A stretch of 51,162 nucleotides of DNA from the NCBI RefSeq assembly GCF_947495145.1, contig NZ_CANLXP010000023.1, forward strand, positions 1 to 51,162. The letters run 5' to 3'. The notes below the pieces were generated by a model. It saw nothing but the letters and a program-made list of their open reading frames with translations, was not told the DNA's origin and searched no databases. The position numbers and the translations under genes are program-made. Below, piece by piece: positions 26,150 to 32,632 of this stretch; positions within the stretch are counted from its first letter, which is position 1, and the number at the start of each line of letters is the position of its first letter. Origin of the DNA: an uncultured Arthrobacter sp. GTDB taxonomy: Bacteria > Actinomycetota > Actinomycetes > Actinomycetales > Micrococcaceae.

Positions 26150-27037
26150 TTAACCGTTGACTCGTACGTAAGACGAGCCTGCAAGGTCGGACAGCGGGTG
26201 CTTGAGGGTGAGGTTCGCACCGTTCATTCCGCTGCTGATCACTTCGCCGTTGCCGACATAGATGCCGATGTGACCGGGCCGGATGACCAGGTCACCGGGG
26301 GCTGGGGTCCCGACAACGGTGCCGTACTGGTAGAACTGCGTCGGCCCAAGATCGCCTACGTTGAGGCCGATAGAGCGTAGTGCACGCTCAACGAGGATGG
26401 TGCAGTCCTGGATGGAACCGAGCTGACCGTACGCCGAGGCGACCAGAGCGGCACCGACACCACTTGAGGAAACAGCCGGAGCCGGAGCTGACTGCTGGGC
26501 CGGAGTGATGCTGCTTGAGGCCAGGGAGATACGGGCTTCCTGCTGGGCGCCCACTGTGTAGGAAACCTGGTTCGCCGGTGCTACTGAGGGGATAGCGGCA
26601 GGGGCCGCGCTTACCGGGGCCGCGGTCGAGGCGGCTGCTTGGCCCGACACTGTGACTTGCTGGCCAGGGTAGATGACCGACGCGTAGGACAGGTTGTTCT
26701 GAGCGAGCAGGGTATTGAGTTCTACGCCGTAGCGGGCTGCGATGGCCCCCATGGTGTCACCGGAAACAACGGTATGAACCGAAGCCGAGGATGCAGCCGG
26801 AGCTTCAGCGACCGGGGCGGAGACCGGTGCCTGAGTGGCCGGGGTAGTTGCTTCCTGGGCGTAGGTTCCCGCTTGCGCAGGTGCCCCCACGCCAGCGACG
26901 AGGCCGCCGGTTGCGGCAACAATAATAACCGGCCTACCTAATGCGACGGCACCGGCCTTGGTCGAGTGGGACAGCCCCTCAAGAGCGATCGAGTGAGTAA
27001 CGGTGGCGCGGTGGCGCGCCGAAGTGTTGCGTGACAT
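26150..27037 (-). CDS. LysM + NlpC/P60 peptidoglycan hydrolase under a ydaO riboswitch
   Basis: 295 aa from ATG 27037 (GAGAGG upstream). A signal peptide ends near GAPAQA. A LysM wall-binding domain follows (VHTVVSGDTMGAIAARYGV to VIYPGQQVTV), then an Ala/Pro/Ser linker and an NlpC/P60 domain. In that domain the catalytic Cys is in IQDCTILVERAL and the His in PGDLVIRPGHIGIYVGNG. It should cut peptide stems of peptidoglycan outside the cell. The leader RNA is a c-di-AMP riboswitch. It is a close paralogue of the gene at 30973 in its catalytic domain. It lies inside the copper island. Confidence 0.9.
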   Translation of the reverse strand: MSRNTSARHRATVTHSIALEGLSHSTKAGAVALGRPVIIVAATGGLVAGVGAPAQAGTYAQEATTPATQAPVSAPVAEAPAASSASVHTVVSGDTMGAIAARYGVELNTLLAQNNLSYASVIYPGQQVTVSGQAAASTAAPVSAAPAAIPSVAPANQVSYTVGAQQEARISLASSSITPAQQSAPAPAVSSSGVGAALVASAYGQLGSIQDCTILVERALRSIGLNVGDLGPTQFYQYGTVVGTPAPGDLVIRPGHIGIYVGNGEVISSGMNGANLTLKHPLSDLAGSSYVRVNG

Positions 27038-27044
27038 GCGTGAT

Positions 27045-27215
27045 TGCCTCTCCCATGCCTGCGGGGTGAGCTGTCGGGTTCGGATGGGAGTCACCCGGAC
27101 GTTTCTGGTGTTCCAGGACGGAAGCAGAAACGTCTTAACCCCAAGGACCATGTCATGGCCCGGTCGATCTGTGGGTCCCCCGTTCCTGCCAAACGGAATT
27201 ACGGACGGATCCCGC
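27045..27215 (-). promoter_or_regulatory. ydaO-type c-di-AMP riboswitch (copy 1)
   Basis: The leader shows the conserved ydaO blocks in order on the minus strand: GGCAGGAACGGGGGACCCA (near 27190), GGTCCTTGGGGTTAAG (near 27140), GGGTGACTCCCATCCGAACC (near 27090), then CCCGACAGCT and a final GGGAGAGG that also serves the ribosome. Copy 2 at 31800 has the same blocks, while the variable helix between GGTTAAG and GGGTGAC differs in sequence but remains pairable. Such switches turn off wall-hydrolase genes when c-di-AMP is high. Confidence 0.9.
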
Positions 27216-27281
27216 GCAGCGGCAGGACTCGGCATTCTGCACGGGAATATTCTCGGCTGGTGCCGGGAACACCTAACGAGG

Positions 27282-27298
27282 ATACCCCCCTCAGGTAT
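27282..27298 (-). promoter_or_regulatory. CsoR-like box in the promoter of the riboswitch-led NlpC/P60 gene
   Basis: ATACC-CCCCTCA-GGTAT matches the palindromes at copZ and the HMA-copB unit, with one fewer arm pair. On the minus strand it overlaps a spacer between TGACTT and TATCCT (17 bp), the same layout as the copZ promoter. Transcription would start about 55 bases before the riboswitch. A rightward promoter for the small genes from 27389 is less well formed. Confidence 0.5.
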
Positions 27299-27388
27299 GA
27301 AAAGTCACGTTTGGGTAACAGATCATCTATTTTTCACCACCGTGCCCGGGTTCCTTAGTCTCCTTAGGTCCGACAAGGAGGCGGGGTT

Positions 27389-27589
27389 ATGCCATCGCAG
27401 CAGTTCTTGAGGGGACGCGCTTGGGAACCTCCTAGCTACACGGTGATGGCTGGTGCTCCCCCAGTGATGCTTCGAAACGATTTGGGACCGCAGCTCCGGG
27501 TCCCTGTCCTGGAGTGCACCACCACAGGGGCATCCCCTGCGGTGAATACCGAAACGAGCAGGGACCACGGCACTGGTCACCATGCTTAG
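27389..27589 (+). CDS. Possible 66-aa protein, unknown
   Basis: A strong AAGGAGG lies seven bases before ATG 27389. The product is short and polar with one Cys (VLECTTTGA) and ends HGTGHHA, a possible metal-binding tail. No family was recognised, and composition is not clearly coding. It stands between the CsoR-like box and the DUF6153-like gene. The ribosome site is the main support. Confidence 0.35.
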   Translation: MPSQQFLRGRAWEPPSYTVMAGAPPVMLRNDLGPQLRVPVLECTTTGASPAVNTETSRDHGTGHHA

Positions 27590-27641
27590 TGTTCGTTAGG
27601 GTGGTGAGGCAGCTAGAGCAAGTCGTTGGGAGGGGACAACC

Positions 27642-28085
27642 ATTTCGCAGCGAGCACGCGTTCGCCTACATGGCACCGTTCGAACGGTGCTGCAGGTGAT
27701 GCTCGCCTTTTCGCTGTTGGTTGCGTTTTCCACCTCGGCTGCTGCGGCCTTGTGTCTGCAGATGAGCCATGGGCCCGGAGGAACCATGGGCATGGTGGCC
27801 AGTGCGCCTGTCGCGGCAGATGCCGAAGCATCCCCTGTGGAGATAGCGGCCAATACCGTTCGGTCTCCGGCCACGGTTCCCTGTTGCCAACAACGTGCAG
27901 ATGCTTCCGAAGCGACCCCTCCTGCACGCCGCGCTGTCCTCGGTGACAATCCTGCGAACTTCAGCGTTCCCGTTAGCCAGCTCCCTTTTGCTGCTCTGAT
28001 ACCTCCTGCCCAGCCTGATCCAACGCTGGAAAAACTGGAGCACTTCACCCCGTCCTTGACCGCGCTATCGATCAGTCGGACATAG
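27642..28085 (+). CDS. Membrane-anchored DUF6153-like protein
   Basis: The protein has an arginine-rich N-terminus, one hydrophobic helix (VLQVMLAFSLLVAFSTSAAA) and an outer part with Met/His (LQMSHGPGGTMGMV) and a CC pair (VPCCQQ). It ends with LTALSISRT. The last residues match those of the DUF6153-type gene at 34862 (LVQLCISRT), so the two belong together. GGGAGGGG stands six bases before ATT 27642. The next usable start is GTG 27687, without a ribosome site and inside the signal-helix region. I therefore favour a rare ATT start. It is the first well-supported gene of the rightward Csp/DUF305 unit. Metal binding outside the cell is inferred. Confidence 0.6.
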   Translation: MSQRARVRLHGTVRTVLQVMLAFSLLVAFSTSAAAALCLQMSHGPGGTMGMVASAPVAADAEASPVEIAANTVRSPATVPCCQQRADASEATPPARRAVLGDNPANFSVPVSQLPFAALIPPAQPDPTLEKLEHFTPSLTALSISRT

Positions 28086-28264
28086 ACCCGGATTGTCCCT
28101 CCACGTCCCCGGTCAAGCATCCGGGCCGGCGGTAGTTCAACACTTTCTTTTCGCCGACATGTCGGCTGGACGCGGGCTCACACCTTCCCGCGACAAACAC
28201 TTCACCAAACAGGGCTGTATCTGTCAGCCTTCACCAACAAATTCACCAGTAATGGGAGAAACCA

Positions 28265-28675
28265 ATGACACATCATGTGACGTCCATGCTCGATACCTAC
28301 CCGAAGGATCTGGGAGGAGTGGACAAGGAAAAACTCGCTGCGTGCATCGAAGCCTGCTTTGAATGCGCCCAGACCTGTACCGCCTGCGCCGATGCCTGCT
28401 TGAGCGAAGACATGGTCGCCGAACTGACCAAATGCATTCGCACCAATCTGGACTGCGCGGATATCTGCGCCACGACCGGGAACGTGCTGTCCCGGCACAC
28501 CGGCTACGACGCAAACCTGACCAGGGCGATCGTGGAAGCATGCCGCACCGCGTGCAAGGCCTGCGCGGATGAATGCGGGCAGCACGCCGATATGCATGAT
28601 CACTGCCGGATCTGTGCTGAAGCGTGCCGCCGATGCGAGAAGGCCTGTGAGGAACTGCTCGCAACCCTCAACTAG
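28265..28675 (+). CDS. Csp-type four-helix-bundle copper storage protein
   Basis: 136 aa with about 16 cysteines placed along helices in CxxxC and CxxC spacing: CIEACFECAQTCTACADACL, CIRTNLDCADICATTG, CRTACKACADECGQH, and CRICAEACRRCEKACEELL. This is the signature of cysteine-lined copper storage proteins (Csp, formerly DUF326). No signal peptide is present, so it is the cytosolic (Csp3-like) form that can hold many Cu(I) ions in its core. GGGAGA precedes ATG 28265. It heads a unit with two DUF305 proteins. Confidence 0.9.
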   Translation: MTHHVTSMLDTYPKDLGGVDKEKLAACIEACFECAQTCTACADACLSEDMVAELTKCIRTNLDCADICATTGNVLSRHTGYDANLTRAIVEACRTACKACADECGQHADMHDHCRICAEACRRCEKACEELLATLN

Positions 28676-28706
28676 TTCAGTGAAACCGTAGCGGAGGGAG
28701 GAACCG

Positions 28707-29261
28707 GTGAGCAGTTCGCCACAGAAATCGCCACGCGGTCAGGATGGACCCGAGAACAAGTCAGACCCGCAGGGGAACCGGCACGACACCGGCCACGGAG
28801 GGCACGGAATGGGCAGGATGTACATCAAATTCGGTGTGATCCTACTCGTCAGCCTGGGCTTGATGTGGGTGTTGTCAATGTCGATGGTCCGATCGATTGA
28901 CCATTTCTATTTCAACCTGAGCAACTTCTGGATGGCCCTTGTCATGGTGTCCGCGATGGCGGTGGTCATGGTGGTGGGTATGTGGTCGATGTTCAAGAGC
29001 ATCAAGGTGAACATCGCCCTGCTCGCCGGTTTCGTCCTGTTGTTCGTGGGCACGTTAGCCCTGGGGCGGACCGAGACGTTCGTCGGTAACGAGCAGTTCC
29101 TGAAGTCGATGATCCCGCACCATTCGAGGGCCATCCTCGTGTGCCAGGAATCAAACATCACTGACCCGGAGATCGTGGAACTTTGCGATGCCATTGTTCA
29201 GACCCAGCAGGAGGAGATCAGTCAGATGCAATCAATCCTCGACCGGTACGCATCTGACTGA
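28707..29261 (+). CDS. Membrane DUF305 protein
   Basis: 184 aa from GTG 28707, with GGAGGGAGG upstream. A polar, His/Gly-rich N-terminus (GHGGHGMGRMYIKFG) is followed by three hydrophobic helices. A C-terminal DUF305 domain contains the conserved FLKSMIPHHSRAILVCQE and TQQEEISQM. DUF305 domains resemble ferritin-like bundles with HH and Met residues and are frequent in copper operons. Cotranscribed with the Csp gene. Confidence 0.85.
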   Translation: MSSSPQKSPRGQDGPENKSDPQGNRHDTGHGGHGMGRMYIKFGVILLVSLGLMWVLSMSMVRSIDHFYFNLSNFWMALVMVSAMAVVMVVGMWSMFKSIKVNIALLAGFVLLFVGTLALGRTETFVGNEQFLKSMIPHHSRAILVCQESNITDPEIVELCDAIVQTQQEEISQMQSILDRYASD

Positions 29262-29294
29262 TCCATTCCAATCCTCAAGGAGTGTAAGAGGCCT

Positions 29295-29897
29295 ATGAAG
29301 AACATCAACAAGCGGAACGTTTCAGCCGTTGCAGCATCGGCAGTTTTGGCCACCGGGGCGTTCACTGGTACTGGCCTGGCAGTGGCCTCGCCGGCTCTGG
29401 CTGATGCGCCGGCCCAGAGTGAGCAGGTCGCCAGTTACGAAGTGGATTTTCTGAAGAACATGATCGATCACCACACCATGGCGATCATGATGGGCCAGAC
29501 CTGCCTGGAGAAAGCAACCCACGATGAGTTGGTGCAGCTGTGCAGTTCGATCATCGCCTCTCAGTCAGCTCAGGTAGATCAGATGCAGGGATGGTTGCAG
29601 GACTGGTACGGCATCTCCTACAGTTCTCAGCTGAGCACCGGTGACATGCGGTCGATGCAGCGGATGGAGAACTTCACCGGCGCACAGTACGAGATCCGTT
29701 TCATGCAATCGATGATTCGGCACCACTGGGCTGCGGTCCGTGAGAGCGGGATTTGTCTGGAGAACGCCGGCCACCCCGAGCTGCTCTCCCTCTGCGGAAA
29801 CATCCGGCAGACCCAGTTGGAGGAGATTGGGCAGATGCAGTCCTGGCTGGAGGATTGGTACGACCGGCAGGGCGGCCGTCCCTCCGGTACGGTCTAA
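29295..29897 (+). CDS. Secreted tandem DUF305 protein
   Basis: 200 aa. A signal peptide (SAVAASAVLATGAFTGTGLA, cleavage near ALADAP) precedes two DUF305 half-domains. The first has VDFLKNMIDHHTMAIMMGQT and the second IRFMQSMIRHHWAAVRESG. Each ends in a W-rich segment (QGWLQDWYG, QSWLEDWYD). Cysteines occur in matching positions (TCLE, QLCS; ICLE, SLCG). GGAG precedes ATG 29295. The extracytoplasmic location complements the cytosolic Csp and the membrane DUF305 protein of the same unit. Confidence 0.88.
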   Translation: MKNINKRNVSAVAASAVLATGAFTGTGLAVASPALADAPAQSEQVASYEVDFLKNMIDHHTMAIMMGQTCLEKATHDELVQLCSSIIASQSAQVDQMQGWLQDWYGISYSSQLSTGDMRSMQRMENFTGAQYEIRFMQSMIRHHWAAVRESGICLENAGHPELLSLCGNIRQTQLEEIGQMQSWLEDWYDRQGGRPSGTV

Positions 29898-29928
29898 AGC
29901 ACCGCAACACCGGGAAACAGAGATAACG

Positions 29929-29958
29929 CGAGGGGCCGGGCTCTTTCTCGGCCCCTCG
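29929..29958 (+). terminator. Terminator hairpin between convergent genes
   Basis: CGAGGGGCCG (29929-29938) pairs with CGGCCCCTCG (29949-29958) around a 10-base loop. It lies between the DUF305 stop (29897) and the convergent M23 stop (29974) and may serve both directions. Confidence 0.7.
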
Positions 29959-29973
29959 TGCTTGGCTGCGGGA

Positions 29974-30825
29974 TTAGAACCAGGTGGAGGGGTCGACGAG
30001 CGCGTCGTTGATCATGACTTCGAAGTGTAGATGGCAGCCGGTGGAGTTGCCGGTGGTTCCGACTCCGCCTACAACGTCTCCCCGGGCAGCTGTTTGGCCT
30101 ACGCTGACGGCAATGGTGGCGAGGTGGTTGTAGGTGGTCTTGAGCCCGTCCCCGTGGTCGATGACGATGCGGTTGCCTCCACCGTAGGGGCTCCATCCGG
30201 CTTCGGTGATGACTCCGCTGGCCGCGGCCATGACTGGGGTGGAACATGAGCCGGTGAGGTCGATGCCGGTGTGCATTTCCCCTGGGACCCCGGTCAGTGG
30301 GTTGGTGCGATATCCGAAGGTCGAGACGGTGGTCATTTGGGCCAGCGGTGCGCCGAGGCCGGACTGTTCAGCGGGTTCGGCCGCAGATTCATTCTCCACG
30401 TCATCGCCGGGGGTCGTCTCGATGGGACCATCGGCTAGAAAGTGGGATGAATTCACCGAACCGGTTGCCGGCTCTGTGGAGGCAGCACCGGGCACCGCGT
30501 CGCGGCTGAAATCTACTCTGGCCTTCGGGTCGGCCTCAACTCTGTGCGCTCGGGGCTGTTGAGCGCTGTCCGCGGCCGTGCTGACGGCGGATGGTTCAAC
30601 GGATGACGGGACCGCTGCGGTGAGGGGGATGCCGGCGAGGAGAGCGGCGCTGAGCACGCCGGCGGCCGAGATTGCACCGGCGACCGGGGCAACGGGTGAA
30701 GCGCGGCGGTTCGTCGCGCTACGGATCACGGCGCGACGGCCGTGCTCCTGACGTGGGGCGACCGCTGCGGCGCGGCGGCGTCCTGAGGCGGCGCGGCGTC
30801 GATCGTGCGGGTTATGGGAAGACAA
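29974..30825 (-). CDS. M23-family peptidase (LytM-like wall endopeptidase)
   Basis: 283 aa from TTG 30825. An arginine-rich N-terminus precedes a hydrophobic signal/anchor (VAGAISAAGVLSAALLAGIP) and a long acidic Ala/Ser linker. The LytM domain has FGYRTNPLTG, the zinc motif HTGIDL, GNRIVIDHGDG, HLATIAVSVGQ and the final CHLHFEV. All metal ligands appear present, so it should be active on peptidoglycan cross-bridges. It lies between the two riboswitch-led NlpC/P60 genes, 147 bp after the end of the second, but lacks a riboswitch of its own. The start is uncertain. Confidence 0.88.
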   Translation of the reverse strand: MSSHNPHDRRRAASGRRRAAAVAPRQEHGRRAVIRSATNRRASPVAPVAGAISAAGVLSAALLAGIPLTAAVPSSVEPSAVSTAADSAQQPRAHRVEADPKARVDFSRDAVPGAASTEPATGSVNSSHFLADGPIETTPGDDVENESAAEPAEQSGLGAPLAQMTTVSTFGYRTNPLTGVPGEMHTGIDLTGSCSTPVMAAASGVITEAGWSPYGGGNRIVIDHGDGLKTTYNHLATIAVSVGQTAARGDVVGGVGTTGNSTGCHLHFEVMINDALVDPSTWF

Positions 30826-30855
30826 CGATGATCTCTACTCACTCAAACGGGGTGA

Positions 30856-30896
30856 GGGCATGCCGGAGTGCAGGGGGAAATTACTCCGGCATGCCC
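30856..30896 (-). terminator. Perfect 14-bp hairpin after the second NlpC/P60 gene
   Basis: GGGCATGCCGGAGT (30856-30869) pairs exactly with 30883-30896 around a 13-base loop. It lies between the stop of the NlpC/P60 gene (30973) and the start of the M23 gene, both leftward, so read-through into the M23 gene is probably limited. Confidence 0.7.
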
Positions 30897-30972
30897 AGGT
30901 GTGGGTAGGTAAGAGCTTTGGGGCGGTTCGCGGTCGCCCTGTTGGCCCTTTCCTGCCCGGCTTAGGTGGCTG

Positions 30973-31794
30973 TTAGCCGTTGACCCGGACGAAGGATGAT
31001 CCGGGGAGGTCGCTCAGGGGGTGCAGGAGGGTGTCGTTGACACCGTTCATGCCGCTGCTGATGACCTGGCCGTTACCTACGTAGATGGCGATGTGGCCGG
31101 GTCGGATGACCAGGTCACCCGGGGCTGGTGAGCCGACAACGGTCCCGTACTGGTAGAACTGCTCGGGTCCGAGGTCGCCGACAGACTTGCCGATGGATCG
31201 CAGTGCGACCTCGACGAGGATGGTGCAGTCCTGGGTGCGGCCGATCTGTGCGTAGGCCGAAGCGACGAGTGCGGCACCGACACTGCTGCTGGCTGCAGGG
31301 GCAGGAGCTGGCTTCGGCTCAGGAGCAGCCGCGGGCGCAGGAGCCGGAGCCTGCAGTGCCACTTCCTGCACGGCCACTTCCTGCACGGCAGGGGTTTGCT
31401 GTACAGGGGCGGTTTCCACCGTCTGCACGGCTACCAGTGACGCCTCGGCTTCGGGGGCCGGGTGTTCGACGACAGGAGCCGGCTCAGCGACAACTGGAGC
31501 GGGCGCAGCGGCGACGGCTTCTCGTTCGAAGGAGATATCGGCCGATGTGTCCGCGGACACCGGCTCGGTTTCCACGGTGGCGACCAGTGAACTGGTGCTC
31601 ACCTGACGCTGCGGTGCGTCCAACGCCTGGGCCGGAAGGCCAGCGCTGAGAATGAGACCGGAAGCTGCGGTGATCACTGCAGCCTGGCGGCCTGCAGATC
31701 CCATATTGGAGGAGACAGCCTTGGAGATGACAGCCAACGTATTGGTCTGGGCCGGAACTGCGCGATGGCGCGCGGGGGCATGCCAAGTAGACAT
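30973..31794 (-). CDS. NlpC/P60 peptidoglycan hydrolase under a ydaO riboswitch (second copy)
   Basis: 273 aa from ATG 31794, with AGAAGG upstream. The signal peptide ends near GLPAQA. A long Ala/Pro/Glu/Val linker replaces the LysM domain of the first copy. The NlpC/P60 domain is almost the same as at 26150: TQDCTILVEVALRSIGKSVG, then PGDLVIRPGHIAIYVGNGQV and a matching VRVNG end. The shared catalytic region and leader RNA show duplication, and loss or gain of LysM should change wall targeting. The promoter lies in the region divergent from the HMA-copB unit. Confidence 0.9.
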   Translation of the reverse strand: MSTWHAPARHRAVPAQTNTLAVISKAVSSNMGSAGRQAAVITAASGLILSAGLPAQALDAPQRQVSTSSLVATVETEPVSADTSADISFEREAVAAAPAPVVAEPAPVVEHPAPEAEASLVAVQTVETAPVQQTPAVQEVAVQEVALQAPAPAPAAAPEPKPAPAPAASSSVGAALVASAYAQIGRTQDCTILVEVALRSIGKSVGDLGPEQFYQYGTVVGSPAPGDLVIRPGHIAIYVGNGQVISSGMNGVNDTLLHPLSDLPGSSFVRVNG

Positions 31795-31799
31795 AAATC

Positions 31800-31955
31800 G
31801 AGTACCTTCTCCCAACGCCTGCGAGGTTAGCTGTCGGGTTCGGATGGGAGTCACCCGGCCGTGAAAACGGCTTAACCCCAAGGACCCTCAAAACATGGGC
31901 CCGCGTACATGGTTCCCCCGCCTCTGCCAGCGGAAAACGGACGACCCCACCACGG
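31800..31955 (-). promoter_or_regulatory. ydaO-type c-di-AMP riboswitch (copy 2)
   Basis: The minus-strand leader holds the same conserved blocks as copy 1: GGCAGAGGCGGGGGAACCA, then GGGTCCTTGGGGTTAAG, GGGTGACTCCCATCCGAACC, CCCGACAGCTAACCTCG and GGGAGAAGG before ATG 31794. The short variable helix differs (CCGTTTTCACGG here), which supports a conserved structure. It should lower expression when c-di-AMP is abundant. Confidence 0.9.
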
Positions 31956-32114
31956 TGACAGAGCTCGGCGATCCGTGTGGGAGTGCCTCCATGGGGGGCA
32001 GGCACGAGATTGAGAGTACCTCACCCCGCAGCGATTATCACAATTGGATCACGGCGGGTCTCCCAGTCACCACTAGAGGCTCCTGCCCTCATGGGGATCC
32101 ACGGAAACTAACCC

Positions 32115-32141
32115 TTGACATATACCCTGGGGGGGTATAAT
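32115..32141 (+). promoter_or_regulatory. Promoter with CsoR-type operator for the HMA-copB unit
   Basis: TTGACA (32115-32120) and TATAAT (32136-32141) are near-perfect boxes 15 bp apart; TAATTT two bases later would give 17. Between them lies ATACCC-TGGGG-GGGTAT (32122-32139), the same palindrome as at copZ. It is a strong candidate for copper-dependent derepression. The leader to ATG 32276 is about 125 bases long. Confidence 0.78.
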
Positions 32142-32275
32142 TTCGAGGTACTGGATGACATTGTCCGGTTCCTTTGGAGCCGCACGTTCGACCAGTCCCC
32201 ACATCACGCGCGACGGAAGCACCCCGACATCCAGCGCTACCTGACCCTGCTCACCACGTAACGCAAGGAGTTTCC

Positions 32276-32599
32276 ATGTGTGGCACCACCGATGATCTGC
32301 GGCTGACTGAAAAGAACTCGGTCGGCTGCGCCTGCTGCGCACCACAATCAGGCGTTCAAGCCGACCCAGTTCCTGCAGAAGCGGTTACTACCGAATTCGC
32401 TGTTGAGGGACTGAGTTGCGGTTCCTGTGCATCCAGGGTTGCGGACGCACTGACGACCCTGGATGGGGTTTCCGATGTGCGGACCGACCTGGTCCCGGGA
32501 GGAACCTCGACCGTGCACGTCATGGGAAGCCGTGCTTTGTCCGACGCCGAGGTCGCCCCGGTGATCCAGGACGCCGGGTACTCGCTCACGACCGCTTGA
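32276..32599 (+). CDS. HMA-domain copper chaperone with Cys-rich N-terminus
   Basis: 107 aa from ATG 32276, with AAGGAG upstream. A leading peptide holds cysteines (MCGTTDDL and VGCACCAPQ). It is followed by a heavy-metal-associated domain with GLSCGSCASRVADAL and the usual end DAGYSL. The extra Cys cluster is unlike ordinary CopZ and may bind further Cu(I). It is the first gene after the CsoR-type promoter, 33 bp before copB, and is likely to deliver copper to that pump. Confidence 0.85.
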   Translation: MCGTTDDLRLTEKNSVGCACCAPQSGVQADPVPAEAVTTEFAVEGLSCGSCASRVADALTTLDGVSDVRTDLVPGGTSTVHVMGSRALSDAEVAPVIQDAGYSLTTA

Positions 32600-32632
32600 G
32601 CAAGGCGGTACCACCTCGCACGAGGAAAGGAC

